A DNA stretch of 64,000 nt, from the NCBI RefSeq assembly GCF_000526155.1, contig NZ_JAFN01000001.1:748501-812500 (forward strand). Direction: 5' to 3'. Made by a program: the position numbers and the translations under genes. Below the pieces are notes generated by a model that saw only the letters and a program-made list of their open reading frames with translations, was not told where the DNA came from and ran no database searches. The first letter of the stretch is position 1; the number at the start of each line of letters is the position of its first letter. The DNA comes from Deferrisoma camini S3R1 (lineage in GTDB: Bacteria > Desulfobacterota > Deferrisomatia > Deferrisomatales > Deferrisomataceae). This document shows, one piece after another, positions 15,959-24,606 of this stretch.

Positions 15959-16786
15959 ATGAGCGGAATCAAACAAAGGGTCAAGAAGCTTCTCTTGAAG
16001 ACCGTCTGGGCCTTCGGACCGGAGGATGTCGTACGGACGATCCGCCGTCTCGGGGTGAGGCCCGGCGACGTGATGATGGTGCACGCAGGATGGCGGCCGG
16101 ATTCGGGTTTTCGGGGCTCCGTCCAGGACCTGGTGCAGGCCTTCCTGGACGCCGTTGGCCCGGAGGGCACCCTTTGCATGATGAGTATGCCGTTCCACGG
16201 CATGACCATGGCCGAGTACCTCAAGCTGGGGAAAGTGTTCGACGTTCGGCGCACGGTCTCCATGGTGGGGTTGCCGAGCGAGGTGTTTCGGCGGCGCAAG
16301 GGGGTGGTGCGCAGTCTCCACCCCACCCACTCGGTGGCAGCGTATGGCCCGAAAGCGGAATGGTTGATTGAGGGGCACGAGCGTTGCGCAAGCCCTTTTG
16401 GAAAAGGAAGCCCGTTCGACAAGATGGTGGAGGCGAAAGGTAAGATTCTGATTTACGGCGTCCCTTTCAATACGATGACGTTCGAGCACTATCTTGAAGA
16501 TTTGCTCCAACACCGATTGCAGGTATCTGTTTACAGTGCAATGACGGTTCCTGGCTTAGTAATTGATTCGGCCGGGCGTCGGTTGATTGTGAAGACCAAA
16601 GTCATTTCTGACGAACTGAACCGGTCTAGAAATACAGATTCACTGTATTCATGGATGAAAGAAACAAAAGTGGCCCGGAAAATGAATCTGAAGCACATCG
16701 TGGTTACAGTGGTTGATGCTGGAGACGCGGTAAAGGCACTGCTGCGCGCGCCAGAGCCTCCCCCGGGATGGCATATTGCTTTTTAA
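15959..16786 (+). CDS. AAC(3)-family N-acetyltransferase
   Basis: 275 residues. Fold and motifs of the antibiotic/aminoglycoside 3-N-acetyltransferase superfamily: VRPGDVMMVHAGWRPDSGF near residue 32 and the acetyl-CoA site HPTHSVAAYGP...SPFGKGSPFDKM at about residues 121-155. Inside a polysaccharide locus it most likely acetylates an amino sugar of the repeat unit rather than a drug. The 3' third is markedly AT-richer than the 5' part, so the gene is compositionally mixed. The next 105 bases (16787-16891) hold no gene and end at an IS4 insertion. Confidence 0.78.
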   Translation: MSGIKQRVKKLLLKTVWAFGPEDVVRTIRRLGVRPGDVMMVHAGWRPDSGFRGSVQDLVQAFLDAVGPEGTLCMMSMPFHGMTMAEYLKLGKVFDVRRTVSMVGLPSEVFRRRKGVVRSLHPTHSVAAYGPKAEWLIEGHERCASPFGKGSPFDKMVEAKGKILIYGVPFNTMTFEHYLEDLLQHRLQVSVYSAMTVPGLVIDSAGRRLIVKTKVISDELNRSRNTDSLYSWMKETKVARKMNLKHIVVTVVDAGDAVKALLRAPEPPPGWHIAF

Positions 16787-16881
16787 GTTAAGGTGTACTG
16801 CCGTCGGTCGTCCGCGAAGTTGATAGATTAATCAGCCTGAAAAAAAGTCCCTCGGTTGGCCTGGCGGCACCACATGTTGCG

Positions 16882-16891
16882 GGTCTAGCGA
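16882..16891. repeat. Left target-site duplication of the IS4 element
   Basis: GGTCTAGCGA, repeated exactly at 18362-18371 on the far side of the element. Confidence 0.9.
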
Positions 16892-18361
16892 CAATACTGT
16901 TCACTTAGTGTGCCTTCGTGCTATTCTTCTCTCGTCTTCCTTACTCATGGAAAGCGAGGTGAAGGATGGCTCGAACTCCAGCAGGGCTTCCCGAAGGCAC
17001 GCGGATCACGGATTACATCACGCTGGGGGTCATCGCAAAAACGTTCCCCCTGCCCAAGGTGCACGAGGTGCTGCAAGCCACAGGCAAGGCGAGCCAGCGA
17101 CAGCGCGCCTTACCTGCCCATGTCGTGGTCTACTATGTGATCGCACTGGCGTTGTACATGAGCGTGTCCACACGAGAGGTGCTCCGCTGTTTGCTCGAAG
17201 GTCTCCAGTGGCTCATGGGGCCCCGTGAACGCGTTCGCGTTGCCGGAAAATCGGCCATCTCCCAAGCGCGGTCCCGTCTGGGGGCGGAACCGATCGAACG
17301 GCTGCACAACGAACTCGTCCGGCCGATCGCCGAAACGGCCACCCGAGGGGCGTGGTACCGGCGCTGGCGGCTGGTCAGCCTGGACGGCAGCACCTTGGAT
17401 GTGGCCGATACTCAGGAGAACGAACAAGCCTTCGGACGCCCCAAGGCCGCCCGGGGACGGAGCGCCTATCCGCAGATCCGGTTCGTCTCCTTGGTGGAGA
17501 ACGGAACCCACGTGCTGTTCGGCTCCCGCATGGGTGGATACCACACGAGCGAGGTCGCGTTGGCTCGGCACGTGGTGGAGTCCTTGCGGCCCGGGATGCT
17601 GTGTCTGGCCGATCGGTGTTTCTTCTCCTGGCCCTTGTGGACCCAGGCCTGCGCAACCGGAGCCGATCTGCTGTGGCGAGTGAAGGCAAGCGCACGCCTG
17701 CCGTGCATCCGCCGTCTGTCCGATGGTTCCTATCTGAGCAAGATCTATCCCAACGCCTATGCTCGCCAAAAGGATCGGGGCGGTGTCATGGTCCGGGTGA
17801 TCGAGTACACACTGGACGGAGTCCCAGGCGCAGAGGACGTGTACCGGTTGGTGACCACGATCCTCGACCCTGAAGATGCCCCGGCAGAGGAGTTGGCCGC
17901 CCTGTACCAGGAACGCTGGGAGATCGAGACTGCACTCGACGAGTTGAAAACGCACCTCCGAGGGGCTCGGATTGTGCTCCGGAGCAAGACCCCGGAGCTC
18001 GTCCGACAGGAGTTCTTTGGGTTCCTGATGGCGCATTTTGCGATACGAGGACTCATGCATGAAGCCGCCCGCAAGGGCGATGTGGATCCTGACGAACTTT
18101 CCTTCGTTCACACGGTGCGGGTGGTGCGTCGGAGACTGCCCGCTTTCGTCGCCACTCCCCCCTGAGCACAGGGCGGCGTTCCATGCGCAGGTGCTGGAGG
18201 AGATTTTGGAAGAGCGAGTGGTGTCCAGTCGTGGTCGACGCAACCCGCGAGCGGTGAAGCGGAAGATGACCCCGTATCCGACTCGGCATCGCCAAACGGT
18301 CTCGCCCATGCGACTGCAGCCCATTTGCGAACACGTTCGTATCTTAAAGTGAACAGTATTG
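16892..18361. mobile_element. IS4-family insertion sequence, 1470 bp
   Basis: Terminal inverted repeats begin CAATACTGTTCACTT at 16892 and end AAGTGAACAGTATTG at 18361 (15 bp, perfect). They are flanked by a 10-bp direct repeat GGTCTAGCGA (16882-16891 and 18362-18371), in the size range known for IS4-family insertions. It carries one transposase gene, frameshifted near its end. It lies between the AAC(3)-like gene and the O-acyltransferase gene, in intergenic DNA. The perfect ends and duplication indicate recent insertion. Confidence 0.93.
16966..18352 (+). pseudogene. IS4-family transposase, frameshifted near the C-terminus
   Basis: DDE transposase: N-terminal IS4 domain (residues about 1-110), first Asp in VSLDGSTLDV, second Asp in MLCLADRCFFSW, and the YREK signature YQERWEIETALDELK near residue 310. 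The first frame stops at 18165 (399 residues). The expected C-terminal tail (PPEHRAAFHAQVLEEILEE to HVRILK, end 18352) continues in the +1 frame. The junction is a run of six C at 18157-18162; five C would join both parts in one frame. So it is a one-base insertion, a programmed shift, or a base-calling error. The missing tail is short and the catalytic core is complete. Confidence 0.82.
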
Positions 18362-18499
18362 GGTCTAGCGAGTTGGTAGCCACTACATATTGTGGCCGGT
18401 CTTGCCCCGATCGCCTTTTTGCAGCCTCATCATAGATTGAATCCGATAGAAGGTGTTTTATAAAAGCTTTTTCTGGGATTCAGCGAGGAACCCGGGACA

Positions 18500-19936
18500 A
18501 TGCTTTTCAACTCGGTCGAGTTCTTCGTCTTTCTGACTGCCGTGCTCACGGTGTACTATTGTCTCGGGTGGCGCTGGCAGAACTACTGGCTGCTGGCCGC
18601 GAGTTATGTGTTTTACGGCTGGTGGGACTGGCGATTCGTGTTCCTCCTCGCCGGCTCGACGGGTTTCAACTACATTTGCGGCGCCTGGATCGCCCAGGCG
18701 ACAGAGGCCTGCAAGAAAAAGATCTTGATACTCAACGTTGCCGCAAACCTGGGCCTCTTGGGGATCTTTAAGTACTTCAATTTTTTTTGCGACTCTTTCG
18801 TCGCGGCTTTTGCCCTGCTTGGTCTGGAGTTGCCGGTCCCTGCCGTCCAAATTGTTTTGCCAGTGGGTATTTCTTTCTTCACCTTCCAATGCCTTTCGTA
18901 CACGGTGGACATCTACAGGGGACAGACGAAGCCTGAGCCGAGCTTGCTCACGTTTGCACTCTATGTATCGTTTTTCCCCCAGCTCGTGGCCGGCCCGATC
19001 GAACGGTCCACGCGGTTGCTGCCCCAACTGCTGGGACCCAGACGGGTGGAATGGCCGAACCTGGGGAGGGGAGTCGAGCTAATTCTGCTCGGTCTGTTCA
19101 AGAAGGTAGGCGTCGCTGATGCGTTTGCACCCCTCGTGGATTTGCGCTTCCGCAACCCGGAGCTGGCGAGCGGCGCCGACCTCTTAATGGCCGCCTACCT
19201 GTTTTCGATCCAGATCTACTGCGATTTCTCGGGCTACACCGACATCGCTCGGGGGGTTGGCAAACTTCTCGGCATCGACCTGATGAAAAACTTTCAACAA
19301 CCCTATCTCTCAAGGAACCCCACCGAGTTTTGGCGTCGGTGGCACATATCGCTTTCCACCTGGTTGCGAGACTATCTGTATATTCCGCTCGGGGGGAACC
19401 GAAAAGGGGTTAGAGCCACCTACCGGAATCTCATGATCACCATGCTCCTGGGCGGGCTGTGGCACGGGGCTAACTGGACGTTTGTTGTCTGGGGTGGGCT
19501 CCACGGGGTCTATCTGGCGTTGCACAAAGCGTGGACCGAGGTGCGTCAGGGAGCTCAGGGGGTACTCGAACGGAGAAAGAGCTCGCCGTGGATGCGTGTC
19601 GCGCAAGTCATCGCGATGTTTCACCTAGTGACGTTCACATGGATCTTTTTTCGATCCGAGACGTTGGGGGCAGCCCTGCGTTACTGCACCGGGCTCCTTC
19701 GCTGGCAACCCGGTTCGGGCGCGTTCAAGGCGATCGCCGTAACCTCGCCCCGAATTTGGGCTCTGGTGCTCTTGATGCTGGTGATTGATGTAAGTCAGTA
19801 CTGGGCCGGAAGGCACACCGTAATGCTGCGCTTGGCTTGGCCGGTGCGCGGCATAGCCTACGCCGGGTTGATGGCCACTGTGCTTATTTTGGGCGGTGTT
19901 TATGGGCAGGTTCCGTTTATCTATTTTCAGTTTTGA
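18500..19936 (+). CDS. MBOAT-family O-acyltransferase (AlgI/PatA-like)
   Basis: 478 residues with about ten hydrophobic segments. MBOAT motifs: LPVGISFFTFQCLSYTVDIY, FPQLVAGPIER, QPYLSRNPTEFWRRWHISLS, and the catalytic histidine H322 in GGLWHGANWTF. The family moves acetyl or other acyl groups across the inner membrane to a polymer or to a periplasmic partner. The next gene encodes an SGNH-type protein, the usual partner, so the pair probably O-acetylates the exopolysaccharide. The start (ATG 18500) has GAGGAACCCGGGAC upstream as a weak ribosome site. The 128 bases between the IS4 element and this gene hold no gene. Confidence 0.9.
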   Translation: MLFNSVEFFVFLTAVLTVYYCLGWRWQNYWLLAASYVFYGWWDWRFVFLLAGSTGFNYICGAWIAQATEACKKKILILNVAANLGLLGIFKYFNFFCDSFVAAFALLGLELPVPAVQIVLPVGISFFTFQCLSYTVDIYRGQTKPEPSLLTFALYVSFFPQLVAGPIERSTRLLPQLLGPRRVEWPNLGRGVELILLGLFKKVGVADAFAPLVDLRFRNPELASGADLLMAAYLFSIQIYCDFSGYTDIARGVGKLLGIDLMKNFQQPYLSRNPTEFWRRWHISLSTWLRDYLYIPLGGNRKGVRATYRNLMITMLLGGLWHGANWTFVVWGGLHGVYLALHKAWTEVRQGAQGVLERRKSSPWMRVAQVIAMFHLVTFTWIFFRSETLGAALRYCTGLLRWQPGSGAFKAIAVTSPRIWALVLLMLVIDVSQYWAGRHTVMLRLAWPVRGIAYAGLMATVLILGGVYGQVPFIYFQF

Positions 19937-20924
19937 AACCCTCAGACTCAAGGCGGTGCCCCTGGAGTGGTGGCTCTCTCTCGCCTTGGGCTCCGCTTTG
20001 TTGCTGGGGGTAGAAGGCGCGGCGCGCTATTTGATGCGCCCTTTGGGTGAATACGCATGGGCCTACTGGGACGATCAGGCCATGGTGAAGTTTGAATGGT
20101 TCCGCGCTGTCGCGTCCGCCGGCTCTCCCCCTGAGGTGTTGGTCATCGGGGACTCCACCGGTGCCAGAGATTTCTGCCCCAAAGCATTCACCGAGACTTC
20201 GGGTGGGCTAACAGCTTTCAACTTGGCTTGGCCGGCGAACTTCCCGTTTGCGCTTGAGGCCACAACCTTGCCGTTCCTTCGCGACAACACTCTAAAAGCC
20301 CCGCGATATGTCGTGCTTTTTCAGAGCCCAGCCGCATTCGTGGACTCTGCTGACGTTGAGCGGTTTGAGGCTGGGATCCTTTCCAGCCCCATTGCCCGCT
20401 TGGCGCGAGGGGATGTGTGGCCGGTTGATCGCGTGGCGCTCGCCCGGATCTATCGTTGCCGTCACCTCTTGGTGAGATACTGGCTGCGGGGAGAGCCACC
20501 TATTACGAGCCCTACGCGGGACGGGTTCATGCCTGAGCGTGGAACCGGCCGCACGGGCCAGGGGAACGACAAGAAACCGGTCGAAGTACCTTTGTCCAAA
20601 CGCCGCCTCGACGTCGTACGCAAATTTGCGCAGGTGGCACGAGAGAGGGGGACTCAATTGATCGTGGTCGTCCCCCCTGTGCGCGTGCGACCGGTGCCCT
20701 CCTTGTTTCAGAAGTATCGCCGGTGGCTGGAGAACACGGCCGGTTCAGAGATGTTTCGCGTGATAGATTGCGCCGAGCTTCCCGAGTTGGGTGAGGCCGA
20801 CTACAAGGATTTTATCCACTTGAATGAGCGCGGAGCCGAGCGATTTTCTGCCATCCTAGGTCGAGTTTTCGCCGATGGGATCGCGACATGCAGTCCCGCA
20901 AGCGGGCCAGCCCAGGGTTCTTGA
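19902..20924 (+). CDS. Membrane-anchored SGNH/GDSL-type acetylation partner
   Basis: 340 residues. One N-terminal membrane anchor (WWLSLALGSALLLGVEGAA, residues about 22-40), then a periplasmic SGNH-like domain: nucleophile block VLVIGDSTG with the serine at about residue 84, and a C-terminal YKDFIHLNERG block with D and H of the triad near residues 303-306. The start overlaps the MBOAT gene end by 35 bases; ATG 19902 chosen over GTG 19896 because GGGCGG lies at a proper distance. Probably takes the acyl group delivered by the MBOAT protein and places it on the polymer, as AlgJ/AlgX-type partners do. The exact substrate is not readable from sequence. Confidence 0.78.
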   Translation: MGRFRLSIFSFETLRLKAVPLEWWLSLALGSALLLGVEGAARYLMRPLGEYAWAYWDDQAMVKFEWFRAVASAGSPPEVLVIGDSTGARDFCPKAFTETSGGLTAFNLAWPANFPFALEATTLPFLRDNTLKAPRYVVLFQSPAAFVDSADVERFEAGILSSPIARLARGDVWPVDRVALARIYRCRHLLVRYWLRGEPPITSPTRDGFMPERGTGRTGQGNDKKPVEVPLSKRRLDVVRKFAQVARERGTQLIVVVPPVRVRPVPSLFQKYRRWLENTAGSEMFRVIDCAELPELGEADYKDFIHLNERGAERFSAILGRVFADGIATCSPASGPAQGS

Positions 20925-21407
20925 GCGCCATTGAGCACTACGATGGACGTTTTGAAGCAACGCAGCAGCGCCTGGAGAGAAAGGCGAACATGAGGGAATC
21001 AAATCCCAACCCGCGCCGCCGTGGGCCGAGATGCATGGCACCCAACTTTCAGGGCGAACACCACGGCGCCCGTCCCAGAAGGCCGTCGCAGGGGCTGGAT
21101 CGCGCTGGTTGCCCGCGAGGCTCAGTATGGCGAATGGCTCAGCTTGGCGGTGACTCGCAGCCATCCTCAGGGGTTGCTTCGGGGACGGAGGTGGGGCCGT
21201 GTCGGGAAGTGGGTGCGTTTCATCCGCGAATAGGGGGATCAGAAGGAGAGACTCAGTCTCGGGTAATCGGGAACATCCAGTTGAAGACCACCGTGCATCT
21301 TTGTTCGCGAGCCGGTGCCGGGACGCACGTGCCAAAAGGGGGGGGCGGCGAGTTGGGAGGTGCCGGTTCAAAAAGGGCAGTGTTGGCGGAACGGAGTGGG
21401 AGGGAAG
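20925..21407. other. 483-bp gap without a convincing gene
   Basis: No frame shows a recognisable domain. A plus-strand frame at 21021-21233 (70 codons, ending GKWVRFIRE) reads smoothly, but I cannot match it to a family and it lacks a clear ribosome site. No 7-bp arrays are present here, unlike most other gaps of this size. A GGAGGGAAG ribosome-like site at the right end precedes an ATG at 21408 (see the next gene). Confidence 0.4.
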
Positions 21408-21424
21408 ATGAGGGTTTTGGGCCC

Positions 21425-22177
21425 TTGCGGAGCGCTACAACTGGTCCGGCAGGCAGACGCGAGCGAGCGGCAGCACCAGAGGGCTTCCCCGGCACGAGGT
21501 TACTCGGCGCCGTTTTGGGATTGTGCCTCCTCGTGCTCCCCTCCATCGCATGGGGCCTGTCACGTTACGCCCTGGAAGTTTGGCCCCGCCCTCAAGGAAC
21601 CTATTTGGAGGGTGCGGATTATACTTCAACCGACCATGTGGCGCTCGGCTACAACAAGATGTGGCGGGGAGAGAAATACTATGCGTATGCAAAGGAGGAA
21701 TTTTTGTACCTTATCAGCTATCGAAACTACGAGCACCTACGTTCGGAGTCGCCTGCCGGCGTCTTGAGCCTGCGCGGGCTCTCTGAATTATCTCTTCGCA
21801 TGAAGAATCCTGATTTGGCAACAAAATGGTATGTCAAGGCGCTACAGCTGAAACCGGAGTCTTCGGTTTATTGGAATGGTCTCGCAAACCACCTGTTTCG
21901 TGCGGGGCAGTACAGGGAGGCTCTGAAGGCGGCGAAGAGAGCCGAGAGCCTGAATCCTCAAGATTTGCAACTCACCTACAACCGGGCACTGATCGAGGTA
22001 GCCCTTGGAAAAATCGATGACGCCCGTGCGACCTTGACGTTCTTGCGAAAGAAGAAATTCAGCCCGAAGCGCTGTGAGAAATTGGAGAAAATCATCGAAT
22101 CTCTTCAGGGCGAAGGCTCTGGAAACGGGACCTCCGATAAACCCGCGGCCGCAGAAGAGGCGAGCGCCCAGCAATGA
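21425..22177 (+). CDS. TPR-repeat protein with N-terminal membrane/signal segment
   Basis: About 250 residues. A hydrophobic segment (LLGAVLGLCLLVLPSIAWG) is followed by a periplasmic part with tetratricopeptide-like helices (ALQLKPESSVYWNGLANHLFRAGQYREALKAAKRAESLNPQD, split over residues about 135-180). It resembles the small TPR proteins that accompany polymer export or O-ligases. The start is unclear: the only ATG with a good ribosome site (GGAGGGAAG, ATG 21408) is in another frame, and the reading frame used here has only TTG 21425. One base missing in the TTTTGGG stretch just after 21408 would reconcile them. The stop overlaps the flippase start. Confidence 0.6.
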   Translation: MRSATTGPAGRRERAAAPEGFPGTRLLGAVLGLCLLVLPSIAWGLSRYALEVWPRPQGTYLEGADYTSTDHVALGYNKMWRGEKYYAYAKEEFLYLISYRNYEHLRSESPAGVLSLRGLSELSLRMKNPDLATKWYVKALQLKPESSVYWNGLANHLFRAGQYREALKAAKRAESLNPQDLQLTYNRALIEVALGKIDDARATLTFLRKKKFSPKRCEKLEKIIESLQGEGSGNGTSDKPAAAEEASAQQ

Positions 22178-23640
22178 GCCTGCTTCGCGAGATTGCGAAG
22201 GGCGCGGCTTGGACCGCGGCGTCGCGGTGGCTGAGCCAGGCGACCCAGGTTGTGGTCAGCGTGATCGTGGCGCGACTGCTCTCACCCGAGGACTACGGTC
22301 TGATGGGCATGTCTGCGGCGTTTACGGGTTTCGTGGTGTTGTTTGCAAACCTCGGGATGGGGCCTGCGCTCGTGCATGCCGACGAACTGGACGAACCGTT
22401 GGTGCATACGGCTGTCTGGTCCACGCTGGGGGTGGCGGCGGTGTTGTACGTGCTGAGCTTTGCGGCTGCACCGATGATCGGAGCGTTCTTCAACGAGCCG
22501 CGTGTTGTGCCGGTGATCCGGGTGGCGGCGCTGGCTTTTCTGGTGGGGCCGGCCGCGGGCGTGTTGTCGGCGGTGCTCACCCACGACATGCGCTTTCGTG
22601 CGCTGGGGTGCGTGGATCTGGCGGGGGCTTGGGCTGGACAGATGGCCGCGCTTATCGCGGCATGGCAGGGCTTTGGTGTGTGGAGCCTGGTGGCCGCGAG
22701 TCTGACGCAGCAGTGCGTTCGGTTGGGCCTGCTTTTGCGCATCACGCGATACCGGCCCAGGCTGTGGTTCGATCGACTCCGCTTCAAAGCGCTGTTTTCA
22801 TACGGCTCGAATATCTTGGGGAGTAACATTCTAGGGTTCTTTGGCAGGAATGCTGACAATTTGCTGATCGGTCGGTATCTGGGAGCCCAGGCCCTGGGGT
22901 ACTACGATCTGGCTTATCAGATCATGATGCGCCCGATCGTATATCTTTCGGGTACGGTCACACGCCCCCTGTTCCCTGCCCTTTCCAAGCTCAAACACGA
23001 CAAGAAGAAGGCTGCTGAAACCTATATGCAGGTAATAGGGTTTTTGGCGCTGCTCACAACACCTGTCATGCTGGGGGTTGCCTCGGTCGCGCCAGAGTTC
23101 GTGCACGTGGTCCTCGGCGAGAAGTGGGGGCCCGCGGTGCCCCTGATCCAAATACTCGCTGTGGTCGGCGCCCTGCAATGCGTGGGAACCACGGTGGGGG
23201 ACATCTACCAGTCACAGGGCCGCACCGACCTCATGTTCAAGCTGTATTTGTTCGGTACGCCGATGGTCGTCCTCGTGTTTTGGGTCGGGGTCCGCTGGGG
23301 CGTGCTGGGGGTCGCGTTGACCTATGCGGCGTGGTGTTTTGCGTACGCGGGGCTGAGCCACGCCATCGCCAACCACGTGATCGGGCTCCCGAACCGGCGG
23401 TTTTTGCAAACCCTGCTGCCATCGACCCTGGCGAGCCTGGTGATGGTGGGGGCCGTATGGGGGGGGCGGGTAGCCCTGACGGGCTCGCTGCCGATGGGGC
23501 TCCCGCGCCTGGTGGTGCTGGTGGCCGTGGGGGTGGTTGTGTACGTGGGGGTGATGGTGGCCCTTGGCCCACCCGAGGTGGCGAGCCTGCGCGCCTTGGC
23601 GCGCGAGCGCATCGCCCGCTGGCAGGCCCAGCGGGCCTGA
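22174..23640 (+). CDS. Polysaccharide flippase, Wzx-like (MOP superfamily)
   Basis: 488 residues with about 12-14 hydrophobic helices. It starts SLLREIAKGAAWTAASRWLS and contains GRYLGAQALGYYDLAYQI and RPLFPALSKL, motifs of the lipopolysaccharide-biosynthesis flippase family (PF13440/PF01943). It should move the undecaprenyl-linked repeat unit across the inner membrane. ATG 22174 overlaps the preceding stop (ATGA). Full length for the family; no defect seen. Confidence 0.9.
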   Translation: MSLLREIAKGAAWTAASRWLSQATQVVVSVIVARLLSPEDYGLMGMSAAFTGFVVLFANLGMGPALVHADELDEPLVHTAVWSTLGVAAVLYVLSFAAAPMIGAFFNEPRVVPVIRVAALAFLVGPAAGVLSAVLTHDMRFRALGCVDLAGAWAGQMAALIAAWQGFGVWSLVAASLTQQCVRLGLLLRITRYRPRLWFDRLRFKALFSYGSNILGSNILGFFGRNADNLLIGRYLGAQALGYYDLAYQIMMRPIVYLSGTVTRPLFPALSKLKHDKKKAAETYMQVIGFLALLTTPVMLGVASVAPEFVHVVLGEKWGPAVPLIQILAVVGALQCVGTTVGDIYQSQGRTDLMFKLYLFGTPMVVLVFWVGVRWGVLGVALTYAAWCFAYAGLSHAIANHVIGLPNRRFLQTLLPSTLASLVMVGAVWGGRVALTGSLPMGLPRLVVLVAVGVVVYVGVMVALGPPEVASLRALARERIARWQAQRA

Positions 23641-23653
23641 GAGAGGGAGCAGG

Positions 23654-24606
23654 ATGCGGGAACCGTTGGTTTCGGTGGTCATTCCCTGTTTCAACGCGGC
23701 CCGATATGTGGCGGAGACGTTGTCGAGCGTGCTCGCCCAGACCTACCCCCGGCTCGAGGTGATCGTGGTGGACGACGGATCCACCGACGGGACGCTGGAT
23801 GTTCTGCACTCGTTTCGGGAAGCGGTTACGGTGGTCCGGCACGACAGAAACCGGGGCGTGGCGGCGGCCCGGAACACGGGCGCGGGGCTCGCGAGGGGAG
23901 AGTTCCTGGCCTTTGTGGATGCGGACGACCTTTGGACGCCCCAGAAGCTGACGCGGCAGATCGAGGCCGCGTCGGAGCCAGATGTGGTGTTGTTGGTTCA
24001 CACCGACCTGGGGTACATCGACGAGACCGGCGCGCCGCATCCCAGGCCGTGGCCCATGTGGACCACCGCCGACGGGGACTGTTTTGCCGAATTGCTGCGA
24101 TCGAACGGGGTGGCCGCGTCAGCGGCCCTCGTGCGGCGCCCGGCGTTCGAACGGTGCGGCGGTTTCGAGGAAGGCCTGAGGGGCACAGAAGACTACCACC
24201 TCTGGCTGCGCCTGACGCTTCGGGGAAGGTGCGGCGGATCCCCGAGCCCCTGACCCTGTACCGTCTTCATGCGGGCCAGGTGAGCTCCGACCGCGTGTTC
24301 ATGGCCCAGCAGCGGCTGAGAGCCGTCGTCGATGTGTTGACCACCGAGCCCGGGGCCCTGGTGTGCACCGGCTGGTGGTTTCGGGCCCGCCGGATGTCGG
24401 GGCTCCGGCGTCGGGTGGGGTACGAGCTGTGGCGGGCGGGGCGCCGCAGAGAATGCCTTCTCACTTTGGCCTCGGCATGGGCGAGGTTCCCGCTCGACCC
24501 CCACCACTTGGTGGGACTGCTCGATCTGGGGGCCCCACGGCTCGCGGCCTCTGCCCGCTGGTATCTGAAACGCATCTTTGGGTTAGAGGACCTGGCATGG
24601 ACGTGA
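23654..24606 (+). pseudogene. Glycosyltransferase family 2, split by a single-base frameshift
   Basis: The first frame (ATG 23654, AGGAGC-like site upstream) encodes a GT-A domain: VSVVIPCFNAARYVAETL, VVDDGSTDGT, DADDLW and GTEDYHLWLRL, then ends at 24253 after RGRCGGSPSP. The remainder (KVRRIPEPLTLYRLHAGQVSSD to LEDLAWT, stop 24606) continues in the next frame. The junction is the G run in CTTCGGGGAAGG near 24222-24229; one more G joins both parts into a normal protein of about 317 residues. Either a real frameshift, slippage-based switching, or a sequencing error. The end overlaps the next start. Confidence 0.85.

Noticed and set aside
15959-16786. Aminoglycoside resistance gene
   Set aside because: The fold is AAC(3)-like, but the position within a polysaccharide locus and the wide use of this superfamily for amino-sugar acetylation make drug resistance unlikely.
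20888-21424. Long N-terminal extension of the TPR protein back to 20888
   Set aside because: The extra 180 codons overlap the preceding gene's end, are Arg/Gly/Pro-rich and lie before a signal-type hydrophobic segment; such an extension is implausible.
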